NCBI GenBank assembly: GCA_030064795.1
Contig: JASJEI010000459.1
Coordinates: 1 to 8,795, forward strand
Length of the DNA stretch: 8,795 nucleotides
Source: Pleurocapsa sp. MO_226.B13
GTDB lineage: Bacteria > Cyanobacteriota > Cyanobacteriia > Cyanobacteriales > Xenococcaceae
Direction: 5' to 3'
The notes under the pieces are model-generated. The model had not been told where the DNA came from and ran no database searches. It saw only the letters and a program-made list of their open reading frames with translations. The translations under genes were made by a program, and so were the position numbers. This document shows positions 1-5,523 of the stretch, piece after piece. How positions within the stretch are numbered: the stretch's first letter is position 1; each line of letters begins with the position of its first letter.

Positions 1-30
1 ATCCACTGAAGAAGGTTGTTGAGTTGAAGA

Positions 31-210
31 TTAAGCACCGTAAGGTACACCACGATATTTTTTGCTAATACCAGAAGCAGAATTGATAGGACGAACGGGG
101 CGACGAAGAGTATAAGTTCTACCTAAAAAACGAGCAGTGTGTTCTGAAGCGACGGTTTCAACTTGATTGTTAGAAGCGGAATAAGCTTGACCTAAAAAAC
201 GTAATTTCAT
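31..210 (-). CDS. DUF4278 small protein, hypothetical
   Basis: A 59-residue protein starting MKLRFLGQAY. It holds three versions of a short motif (RFLGQAY, RFLGRTY, KYRGVPY), the pattern of the DUF4278 family, which is widespread in cyanobacteria and has no established function. I chose the ATG at 208-210 because an AGGGAG-type ribosome binding site lies about nine bases upstream on the minus strand and because family members begin with MKL. An in-frame upstream start at 246 would add 12 basic residues that do not fit the family. The protein is basic, with no signal peptide or membrane segment. No operon partner is visible in the window. Family assignment is from the motif pattern only. Confidence 0.75.
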   Translation of the reverse strand: MKLRFLGQAYSASNNQVETVASEHTARFLGRTYTLRRPVRPINSASGISKKYRGVPYGA

Positions 211-478
211 TTTTCGGTTCTCCCTTTTTTGTTGCCTTAAATTCATTTGCTTTTCTTGATGAATATAGTATGCCCCGTCTCTCAGGCAGAAAAAATCACC
301 TTTTGTTCAGAAAAGTTCGGGAAAAATGTCAGAAAAGTTCAGGTAGACTCGAAATTACTCCCTCAAAATCCCCATCTAATTGCCAAGCTTCTAACTATTT
401 ATCGCGAAGCGAGTTTTAATCTAGCGCAACGGCGCTCGCGCCGTCTCGGCGGTAACTCTCGCCAATTGCGGCTTCTAC
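211..478. other. Non-coding stretch between DUF4278 gene and tRNA terminator
   Basis: I find no convincing gene here. An open frame on the plus strand (247-522, TTG start) has no ribosome binding site or recognisable domain and runs into the tRNA terminator. The stretch probably holds the promoter of the DUF4278 gene. It contains a 22-bp-period direct repeat (TCAGAAAAGTTC at 307 and 329) and a GC-rich patch around 427-452 with inverted CGGCGCTCGCGCCG-type symmetry, typical of dispersed cyanobacterial repeats. Confidence 0.5.
307..343. repeat. Two-copy direct repeat, 22-bp period
   Basis: TCAGAAAAGTTC followed by a G-rich end occurs at 307 and again at 329, two helical turns apart. It lies 100-130 bp upstream of the DUF4278 start, so it could be a regulator site, but no known binding consensus is recognised. 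Confidence 0.45.
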
Positions 479-505
479 AAAAAACCAGTCTCACTATAAG
501 ACTGG
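479..505 (-). terminator. Rho-independent terminator of the tRNA gene
   Basis: On the minus strand the stem CCAGTCT pairs with AGACTGG across a seven-base loop and is followed directly by six T residues (479-484). It lies 14 bases after the 3' end of the tRNA, which is the expected place for ending a monocistronic tRNA transcript. Confidence 0.8.
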
Positions 506-519
506 CATTAACAGAAGCA

Positions 520-617
520 TGAGAACGGTGGGACTCGAACCCATATGCGTAGCGGTATCCTTTAGGACAACCAAACGATTAAGAGTCGCTTGCTCTGCCT
601 AATTGAGCTACGTTCCC
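520..617 (-). tRNA. tRNA-Lys (anticodon CTT) with expanded variable region
   Basis: The cloverleaf folds on the minus strand. The acceptor stem GGGAACG pairs with CGTTCTC (one G-T). The D stem is GCTC/GAGC with GG in the loop. The anticodon stem AGCGA/TCGTT encloses loop CTCTTAA, giving anticodon CTT at 583-581 (lysine, codon AAG). The T arm at 528-544 has loop TTCGAGT. The discriminator is A at 520 and CCA is not encoded. Between the anticodon and T stems lie 29 bases (545-573) instead of about 5. The excess looks like an inserted dispersed repeat and can fold as its own hairpin, so a class I tRNA acquires a class II-like long arm. The intact stems and the terminator downstream suggest a gene still expressed, but charging or processing could be impaired and a tRNA pseudogene is possible. 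Confidence 0.8.
547..568. repeat. Small dispersed repeat inserted in tRNA variable loop
   Basis: GCGTAGCGGTATCC followed by TTTAGGAC has the look of short repeats scattered in many copies in cyanobacterial genomes (from memory, not searched). In the tRNA it forms a hairpin: TGTCC pairs with GGATA around TAAA, extended by GG/CC with a bulged T. It accounts for nearly all the extra length of the tRNA variable region. Confidence 0.55.
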
Positions 618-674
618 AGACGGAAATCGACCCCTAGATTAAAGCGATCGCCAGCCAGATATTATTTTCAAGAT

Positions 675-723
675 GGCGTTTGCGTAGCAAGCGAACAATT
701 AACAACGCTAAGCTGTCCAGTTT
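675..723 (+). repeat. Left terminal inverted repeat of 867-bp element
   Basis: Matches the reverse complement of 1493-1541 at 47 of 49 positions; the two differences are C/T at the 14th and 18th bases. The outermost part resembles short dispersed GCGTTTGCGTAGC-type repeats. Confidence 0.9.
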
Positions 724-730
724 TGTGGAC
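715..730. promoter_or_regulatory. Left dyad GTCCA-N6-TGGAC, possible operator
   Basis: A 5-bp inverted repeat with a six-base centre at the inner end of the left terminal repeat; an equivalent dyad sits at 1486-1501 in the right repeat. A candidate promoter for the HTH gene has its -35 (TTGTGG, 723-728) inside this dyad and its -10 (TGATAA, 747-752) 18 bp further on. Binding by the HTH protein would give autoregulation; this is inference. Confidence 0.45.
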
Positions 731-786
731 GAAATCCCTAAATAGCTGATAAACTCAGTGGTGGCTTCCCTAGCTTTATCCCTGGT

Positions 787-1455
787 ATGGAATCATTAGA
801 CCGAAGTAAAGAGAAAGAATTAAAAGATAAACGCTTAGCTTACCGTTTACGCCTGGCAACTACAAGAGTTAAAGATGCTGAGCGAGAACGCATCTGGGCG
901 ATCGTGAAGGCTCATACTGAAGGTTTATCAATCAGAACAATAGCTAAAGTCACTGGCTTAAGTTCAAGCAGAGTCCATCAACTGTTACACACTGATGAAG
1001 CAGATCAAATTCCTGACTGGCTGAACGATCTATCAGCATCTTTGAGCGGAATAGAATTTGAATCAGATGGTCAGCAGAAACGCTCGCTATCTGAATTACA
1101 GCAAGAGTTAGCAGATGAAGGGGAAGTGCTGCGTTGGTGTATCGAATGGTTGGAAAAATTAGCTCGTGGAGAAAAAGTGGTAGTCAATCTCCGTGCTTCA
1201 ATTGACCCCAGAACAGCTTATGTAGGTATCGATCGCTCGTGGGTATTTCGAGTACTGAAGCGAGTTGCTGCCAATCTCGATCAATTATCGGGGACTCTTT
1301 TTCCCACTGAAGAAAGCGAGGTGGAATCAAATCCCATCATGAGGGGCGTTAAACTTCGACATCGTCTCGCCGAACCAGAGCCAGAATTGTCATCTCTTAG
1401 TCAGCGTGAACAACGAGCTATTCTTAGAGAAAAGATGGGCTTGCCACCAATGTAA
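787..1455 (+). CDS. Helix-turn-helix protein of unknown function in TIR element
   Basis: A 222-residue soluble protein. Residues 10-35 are highly charged (many K, R, E). Residues 35-68 form a likely helix-turn-helix (EGLSIRTIAKVTGLSSSRVHQLL), of the sigma-70 region 4 or homeodomain-like kind. A middle part (about 100-175) is helical and includes an EVLRWCIEWLEKLARGE segment and a GIDRSWVFRVLKRV segment. The C-terminus has an acidic, proline-rich linker and a charged SQREQRAILREKMG tail. No metal-binding or recombinase catalytic motif is evident. The start is the first ATG, with only a weak ribosome binding site. It is the sole gene between long inverted repeats that carry matching dyads, so it may bind the ends of its own element as a repressor or transposition factor. 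I do not recognise a named family. Confidence 0.75.
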   Translation: MESLDRSKEKELKDKRLAYRLRLATTRVKDAERERIWAIVKAHTEGLSIRTIAKVTGLSSSRVHQLLHTDEADQIPDWLNDLSASLSGIEFESDGQQKRSLSELQQELADEGEVLRWCIEWLEKLARGEKVVVNLRASIDPRTAYVGIDRSWVFRVLKRVAANLDQLSGTLFPTEESEVESNPIMRGVKLRHRLAEPEPELSSLSQREQRAILREKMGLPPM

Positions 1456-1485
1456 CTTTGATAGGCTAAAGCTTTGAGTAATTTT

Positions 1486-1501
1486 GTCCATCAAACTGGA
1501 C
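1486..1501. promoter_or_regulatory. Right dyad GTCCA-N6-TGGAC
   Basis: The arms are identical to those of the dyad at 715-730 although the six central bases differ, which suggests the arms are what is conserved. It is a candidate binding site for the element's own HTH protein. There is no T-run on either side, so it is not a typical terminator. Confidence 0.45.
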
Positions 1502-1541
1502 AGCTTAGCGTTGTTAATTGTTCACTTACTACGCAAACGCC
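1493..1541 (-). repeat. Right terminal inverted repeat of 867-bp element
   Basis: Reverse complement of the left repeat at 675-723 with two mismatches. Its outer end lies 2 bp from the stop codon of the multicopper oxidase gene. Confidence 0.9.
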
Positions 1542-1543
1542 TA

Positions 1544-3028
1544 CTAAGCGTCGAGCGCCAAATTACCCATCATGCCTAAATCTTCGTGGTCGAGAACATG
1601 ACAGTGATAGACAGTTCTTCCTGCAAAATCACTAAAAGGTATGCGGATACGAACTGTTTCCCCTCTTTTAACCAACACCGTATCTCGCCAAGCTAGTAAA
1701 GGTTCGGATTGACCATTGCGACTAATAACTTGGAAAGCATTGCCGTGAACGTGGAAGGGATGATCCATAACTCCTGTATTGATTAATTCCCAATCTTCTA
1801 CAGTGTTGAGTTTGACTTGAGTGTCTATGCGATCGCCCTGATAGTATTCACCATTGATTAGAAAAGCCATACCCACTCCAGGACTCATCCCATGATTGAG
1901 TTCAAATCTTCTTACAGTCTGGGGTTCGGGTAATGGGTCAATCGAATTCAGTTTTGTTGGTAAAGCCAAGGAATCAACAGCAGAAGCATAGTTGACTGTC
2001 GCTAAAGCTATGGGTTCTTCGCGGTTATTTCTGCCCATCATTCCCCTACCGCCCATCATGCCTCCACCCATCATGCCTCCACCCATCATGCCCATGCTAC
2101 CGCGATCGTAGGGTAAATTAAGTAGACGATACTGTCCCGATTCTTTGTCTCCTTTGACTAAAATATCGGCTCGTTGACCTGGTGTTAGTAGCAATTCATT
2201 GACTTCTACAGGCTCGTTCAAACTAATGCCATCGGTAGCGATCTGGTAGAAAGCATGGTCTTCTAAGGCTAGTCTGTAAAAACGGGAAGGAGAAGCATTG
2301 AGAATTCGTAGGCGCAGTAATCCCCCTGCTGGTAAATTAAGACTAGGATTTACTTGCCCGTTTACAGCTATTATCTCTCCCTCTCTACCCATCATTAGAG
2401 ACATATGTGCCGAGTCCGAACGTCTTCCGCCATTGTCAAGGGAAAAATCCTGTAATACTAAAAACTCTTCTTGGGCTGCTTTTAATTCGGGAAGTTCATC
2501 TACGTCACCCCGCACGATAAATAGACCAGCCAATCCACCAAATAGTTGTTCTGCTACCAAACCGTGTAGATGGGGATGATACCAAAATGTACCCGATGGA
2601 TGATTTTCGGGAATTTGAAATTCGTAGGTTAGTTTTTCTCTTGGTTCGATTTTCAGGAAAACATTATCTGCGTTGCCTGTAATGGGAATATGTAAGCCGT
2701 GATAGTGAATATTAGTAGGCTGTTCGAGATTATTAGTAAAATGGATGCGAACTTTATCCCCCGATCTAGCTTCCAAGCGGGGTGCGGGAATTTGCCCGTT
2801 ATAGGTTAAAAGATATGCCTGTTGCCCACCCAAATTTACCGAACGATCGCTGGCTTCTAGGTCTAGTTCTAGTAACCCATTGCTGCTTTGATATAAGGGT
2901 GCAGAATTAACTGGCGCAGAAGTCACAGTTCTACCTGAAATATCTCGACGCAACCAATTACCGACTAAAGCTGCACCTGCACTCCCCACACCCAAAGCAA
3001 TAAATTGGCGACGGTTAAATTTAACCAT
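1544..3028 (-). CDS. Tat-exported multicopper oxidase (copper tolerance)
   Basis: A 494-residue three-domain multicopper oxidase. The N-terminus has a twin-arginine signal (RRQF at residues 6-9, then a hydrophobic alanine/glycine stretch to about 25), so it is exported folded. The four copper motifs are present: HYHG (108-111), WYHPHLHG (149-156), HPFHVHG (423-429) and YHCHVLDHEDLGMM (474-487), with Cys476 as type 1 copper ligand and a Met near 486 as likely axial ligand. A methionine/glycine-rich loop (about 312-332, repeats of MMGGG) resembles the Met-rich segments by which CueO-type enzymes bind Cu(I). Expected role: oxidising Cu(I) to Cu(II) in the periplasm with reduction of oxygen to water. 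It follows the DUF411 gene by 30 bp, so the two are probably one transcript. The stop lies 2 bp from the 867-bp element, and the C-terminus appears complete. Confidence 0.93.
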   Translation of the reverse strand: MVKFNRRQFIALGVGSAGAALVGNWLRRDISGRTVTSAPVNSAPLYQSSNGLLELDLEASDRSVNLGGQQAYLLTYNGQIPAPRLEARSGDKVRIHFTNNLEQPTNIHYHGLHIPITGNADNVFLKIEPREKLTYEFQIPENHPSGTFWYHPHLHGLVAEQLFGGLAGLFIVRGDVDELPELKAAQEEFLVLQDFSLDNGGRRSDSAHMSLMMGREGEIIAVNGQVNPSLNLPAGGLLRLRILNASPSRFYRLALEDHAFYQIATDGISLNEPVEVNELLLTPGQRADILVKGDKESGQYRLLNLPYDRGSMGMMGGGMMGGGMMGGRGMMGRNNREEPIALATVNYASAVDSLALPTKLNSIDPLPEPQTVRRFELNHGMSPGVGMAFLINGEYYQGDRIDTQVKLNTVEDWELINTGVMDHPFHVHGNAFQVISRNGQSEPLLAWRDTVLVKRGETVRIRIPFSDFAGRTVYHCHVLDHEDLGMMGNLALDA

Positions 3029-3058
3029 AATTAATTCGGTTAGAAAACCTGCAACAAT

Positions 3059-3640
3059 TCAATAAGATTGGTATTCTTTAAATACCTCTACTTCTCCCTT
3101 GTCGTTAAATGCCAATACTTGAAATGGTTGTTTGATATCACGCGCTTCCATTCCTGGCGTACCAATTGGCATTCCTGGTACGGCTAATCCAACTAAATCG
3201 TCTGCTTTTTGGGCTAAGAAACGTTTAATATCATCGGCAGGGATATGTCCTTCCATGACGTAGCCATCGATAATAGTGGTGTGACAAGAAGCTAATTCTG
3301 CTGGAACATTATGCTTTTGCTTGAGAGCTTCCATCTCTTCAATTTTAATATCTTCAATCTTAAAACCATGCTTTTTGGCGTGGTCTACCCAGACACCACA
3401 GCAACCACAAGAAGGACTGCGATACACGGTCATTTCAGTTATCCCTGAGTAATTTGGTTCGGTTTCTTTGTCCCAAACGCTGACTAAGGTTGCTGGGCTG
3501 CTAGTTTCATTTGCTACTGCGGAATTATTTTTATTAGCGATATTGTTATCTCCTGAAACGGAGGAGAAGTAGATAGTTCCAGCAGCAGTAGCAGCGATCG
3601 CCACTGAAGCAATAGTTATTTTAGATAAAAGTTTAGACAT
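3059..3640 (-). CDS. DUF411 metal-binding protein, membrane-anchored or exported
   Basis: A 193-residue protein. Residues 7-27 are a hydrophobic, alanine-rich signal or anchor segment, followed by a polar low-complexity linker to about 60. The DUF411 domain begins at MTVYRSPSCGCCGVWVDH, with Cys78, Cys80 and Cys81 as probable metal ligands, and continues with ASCHTT (Cys119, His120), MEGHIPADDIKRFL and VPGMPIGTPGME. DUF411 proteins are commonly found in copper or other metal resistance clusters and are proposed periplasmic metal binders; the exact activity is not settled. It is first in the operon, with the multicopper oxidase next. A MerR-type promoter lies about 40 bp upstream. The ribosome binding site is weak. 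Confidence 0.88.
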   Translation of the reverse strand: MSKLLSKITIASVAIAATAAGTIYFSSVSGDNNIANKNNSAVANETSSPATLVSVWDKETEPNYSGITEMTVYRSPSCGCCGVWVDHAKKHGFKIEDIKIEEMEALKQKHNVPAELASCHTTIIDGYVMEGHIPADDIKRFLAQKADDLVGLAVPGMPIGTPGMEARDIKQPFQVLAFNDKGEVEVFKEYQSY

Positions 3641-3679
3641 TATTATTTCAACGGATAATTAATTTTACTTTGACTTCCA

Positions 3680-3710
3680 TCTTAAACTTTCTAGTAAACT
3701 AGAGAGTCAA
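3680..3710 (-). promoter_or_regulatory. MerR/CueR-type promoter of the copper operon
   Basis: Read on the minus strand, -35 TTGACT (3710-3705) and -10 TTAAGA (3685-3680) are separated by 19 bp, longer than the usual 17 and the hallmark of promoters activated by DNA distortion by MerR-family regulators. Between and overlapping them lies a dyad at 3686-3707 with half-sites ACTCTCTAGT and ACTAGAAAGT, 9 of 10 positions symmetric around TT. The predicted transcript starts about 35 bases before the DUF411 start codon. No MerR-family gene is present in this window, so the regulator must act from elsewhere. Confidence 0.8.
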
Positions 3711-3851
3711 GTTGACCTATAAGCTTTGCTAAAAAAGCTTTTTCTACTGATTCCCCGTTATTCACTTTCTGGGTAATTGTTACTAAAATTCTCATTCCTT
3801 CGCTTCTGTTGCAAAAATGCCCTCCATGCCAGCGTTGGTTGTTGAAAAATA
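3711..3851. other. Intergenic stretch between copper promoter and resolvase remnant
   Basis: No gene seen. It holds an AT-rich hairpin at 3721-3740 and the left outer inverted repeat (3761-3813). It marks the border between the copper operon and the nested mobile DNA. Confidence 0.5.
3761..3813 (+). repeat. Left outer inverted repeat
   Basis: From GGGTAA at 3771 to TTGCA at 3813, the sequence matches the reverse complement of 8382-8423 at about 38 of 43 positions with one gap. Shared blocks are TGTTACTAAA, ATTCCTTCGC and TCTGTTGCA, with weaker similarity extending outward to about 3761. It lies outside the TGT...ACA transposon ends and so belongs to a separate, older structure. Confidence 0.7.
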
Positions 3852-4029
3852 TTATTCACCCAAACGATAAATAGTGGAGCGGTCTACATTAAAGGTTTTT
3901 GCCAACTCCGTTGCCGATTTTCCTTCTTCTCTCAATTTCAGAATCAATTCCTTCTGTTCTGGAGATAGCTTCTTCGGACGACCGAATCTTACCCCTCTTT
4001 TCATAGCAGCTTCCCGTCCGACACTGGTA
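3852..4029 (-). pseudogene. C-terminal fragment of a serine resolvase cut by transposon
   Basis: Reading in from the transposon border, an unbroken frame of 58 residues plus stop encodes TSVGREAAMKRGVRFGRPKK, a link, then LREEGKSATELAKTFNVDRS and TIYRLGE. This is the end of the long E helix and the C-terminal helix-turn-helix of a resolvase/invertase-family serine recombinase. The N-terminal catalytic domain (about 125 residues) is missing: the frame enters the transposon end at 4030. I looked for the missing part beyond the other transposon end (8305 on) and did not find it, so it has been deleted or rearranged. It is distinct from the two recombinase-like genes inside the transposon. Confidence 0.85.
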
Positions 4030-4088
4030 TGTAAATTTCAGCGATAAATGAGACTAAATCTTTAGAATTAAATGACACTCAAAGGCGT
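4030..4088 (+). repeat. Left end of Tn552-like transposon
   Basis: Starts TGTAAATTTC and contains two related motifs 24 bp apart, TAAATGAGACTAAA (4045-4058) and TAAATGACACTCAA (4069-4082), which look like paired transposase-binding sites. Matches 8246-8304 inverted with three differences. Confidence 0.93.
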
Positions 4089-4101
4089 GACATTTTCATT
4101 C

Positions 4102-4674
4102 CTAAATTTCTTGCTCAAGCTGCTTCAAGTATTTCTTGACAGTTCTAGAATATAATCCAGTTGACTGACTCATTTCGTAAGCAGAATAGCCCAGTTGCTG
4201 CATCTCAATGAGCTTGGGTTTCCATTGCTCGAAATTACTCCGTCTGCCCAAAGTCTTTCCTTGAGCTTTCAGTTTTGCTAATACTTTCTTCGTTCTCTCT
4301 GAAGCATACTCCCGTTCGATCTGGTCAAAAGCTGAAAAAGTAGCCATCATCTTTTCGCCATCTGGAGTATGAGGTTTTATTTGTGATGCTTCACCAACCA
4401 AAATTTCTAACCCCATCTTCTGCTGATGTAATCTATGACCAATGTTGACAAATCGTCGCAGTCTCGGAGCTAAACAGAAAATTTGCCAGATGACCAAAAT
4501 ATCCCCCGCTCTGGCATATTCAAAAACTGATTCCAGATTGGATTGTTCGTCGAGGAAACTGCCGATCTCATCGCCAAAAATTATCTGGCATTCAGCTTGC
4601 TTGAGAGCTTCAATCTGTTCTGGTACAGTATCAATTCCTTTCTCCCCAATGCCAAAAAAATAGCCAATTTTCAT
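4102..4674 (-). CDS. Catalytically degenerate serine-recombinase-like protein
   Basis: A 190-residue protein whose length, N-terminal MKIGYF strand, ASERTKKVLAKLKAQGKTLG linker helix and C-terminal helix-turn-helix (about 155-185) match small serine resolvases. The active site is missing. Where resolvases have YARVSS the protein has YFFGIGEK, without the nucleophilic serine or its arginine. The usual LDRLARS motif is replaced by IFCLAPRL, and the arginine normally following the SG loop is not seen. The frame is intact, and an AAGAG ribosome binding site lies just before the ATG. It follows the ATPase gene by 6 bp, as third gene of the transposition operon, where TniQ/TnsD target selectors usually lie. 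Likely a DNA-binding accessory factor (target choice, end binding or repression); the role is inferred. Its stop codon is 13 bp from the inner edge of the left terminal repeat. Confidence 0.85.
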   Translation of the reverse strand: MKIGYFFGIGEKGIDTVPEQIEALKQAECQIIFGDEIGSFLDEQSNLESVFEYARAGDILVIWQIFCLAPRLRRFVNIGHRLHQQKMGLEILVGEASQIKPHTPDGEKMMATFSAFDQIEREYASERTKKVLAKLKAQGKTLGRRSNFEQWKPKLIEMQQLGYSAYEMSQSTGLYSRTVKKYLKQLEQEI

Positions 4675-4680
4675 TGCTCT

Positions 4681-5523
4681 TCAAACCGCACCAATTACCA
4701 AACATTCCCTAGCAGCTTCTACCACCTCGGCGGTGATACAACTGAGGGAGTTAATTTTCATAATGCGCTCAATCTGACGAAATAAGCGATTAACCAGCCT
4801 AAAGTTACCGTTAGTAACGCGACAAATAGTAGCAATAGCCTCTGCATCGGTATAATCATTAGGATTCATGCTCAAACCAAACTGTTCCCAATAGATTTCC
4901 AGCAAAAATCTCATTTCCTCTTTACTGAGGGTACGGTAATTATGGGCAAAGCCAATACGGGAATAGAGTTGAGGGTAGCGGGATAATTGTTTTTCCAATC
5001 CTGGCATCCCAATAAAAATTAAGCCAATATCATTTTTGTCATAGATTTCTCGAAACTGCTCGATACCTCCCATTTTCAAGCGTTCTGTTTCATCAACAAT
5101 AATTAAATGGCAATAATTTGGGATATCTCTCGCCATCAAGGTTCTTTGCTCTTTGGGTAAGAGTTCCTCGACAAAACGTCCTAACTGAACCCGCATACTG
5201 CCAATATTTTCTTTAATCTTGCGTGGAGTGCTGGTGATTTCTGCTGTATAAAGTAGAGTGCGACAATTACTAATATCTGGATGAAGGGGAAGATAAGATA
5301 AATTAGTTGGCAAACGCTTTTCGAGAAAATACCACTTGGCATAGTAGCGTGCCGATAGGGTTTTGCCCACTCCAGGTTCACCGTAGCATAAGCCGATATA
5401 TTTCTCTCTCAAACAGGCATCACAAAATTCAGCAAACCTTCGATATTCTTTAGTAACGACAAAGGATTCTTGTTCGGCAATAGCTTGGGTATCATCTGCA
5501 CCTGTTTGATAAAAGCTAGTCAT
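4681..5523 (-). CDS. tniB: TniB/TnsC-like AAA+ transposition ATPase
   Basis: A 280-residue AAA+ ATPase. Walker A is GEPGVGKT at residues 48-55 and Walker B is LIIVDETERL at 140-149 (Asp144, Glu145). A sensor-like FIGMPG follows near 190 and an arginine-rich YSRIG segment near 205, with a helical C-terminal lid. Length and motifs fit TniB of Tn5053/Tn402 and the 271-residue ATPase of Tn552, not the longer TnsC of Tn7. These proteins bind target DNA in an ATP-dependent way and recruit and activate the transposase. The start overlaps the end of the transposase gene by 8 bp, indicating translational coupling, and the next gene starts 6 bp after its stop. The gene symbol is by family resemblance. 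Confidence 0.92.
   Translation of the reverse strand: MTSFYQTGADDTQAIAEQESFVVTKEYRRFAEFCDACLREKYIGLCYGEPGVGKTLSARYYAKWYFLEKRLPTNLSYLPLHPDISNCRTLLYTAEITSTPRKIKENIGSMRVQLGRFVEELLPKEQRTLMARDIPNYCHLIIVDETERLKMGGIEQFREIYDKNDIGLIFIGMPGLEKQLSRYPQLYSRIGFAHNYRTLSKEEMRFLLEIYWEQFGLSMNPNDYTDAEAIATICRVTNGNFRLVNRLFRQIERIMKINSLSCITAEVVEAARECLVIGAV

Larger units (their letters stand above)
675..1541. mobile_element. 867-bp terminal-inverted-repeat element with one HTH gene
   Basis: The unit is bounded by GGCGTTTGCGTAG... on the left and its reverse complement on the right, 47 of 49 positions identical, with weaker symmetry continuing inward to about 739. The only gene inside is the HTH protein at 787-1455. 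The left end is about 57 bp from the tRNA 5' end and the right end is 2 bp past the stop of the multicopper oxidase gene, so the unit fits neatly between neighbours, as an insertion would. I see no obvious target duplication and no DDE, HUH or serine/tyrosine recombinase motif. It may be mobilised in trans, or the HTH protein may act in movement. Confidence 0.7.

Noticed and set aside
247..522. A 91-residue plus-strand open frame beginning with TTG
   Set aside because: No ribosome binding site or recognisable domain, runs through the tRNA terminator to the tRNA end and contains repeat-like GC-rich sequence; chance frame more likely.
1486..1501. Terminator for the HTH gene
   Set aside because: The hairpin has no following T-run and its arms are copied at the left end, so a binding site is the better reading.
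2298..2579. Plus-strand open frame of 93 residues
   Set aside because: Lies entirely inside the well-supported multicopper oxidase gene on the other strand.
3721..3740. AAGCTTT...AAAGCTT hairpin followed by a T-run on the plus strand
   Set aside because: All A/T-rich with a weak stem and no plus-strand gene ending upstream; not a convincing terminator.
4442..4785. Two plus-strand open frames
   Set aside because: Antisense to the degenerate recombinase and ATPase genes, whose protein motifs are clear.
5181..5381. Minus-strand 66-residue frame
   Set aside because: Overlaps the Walker A region of the ATPase in another frame; no independent support.
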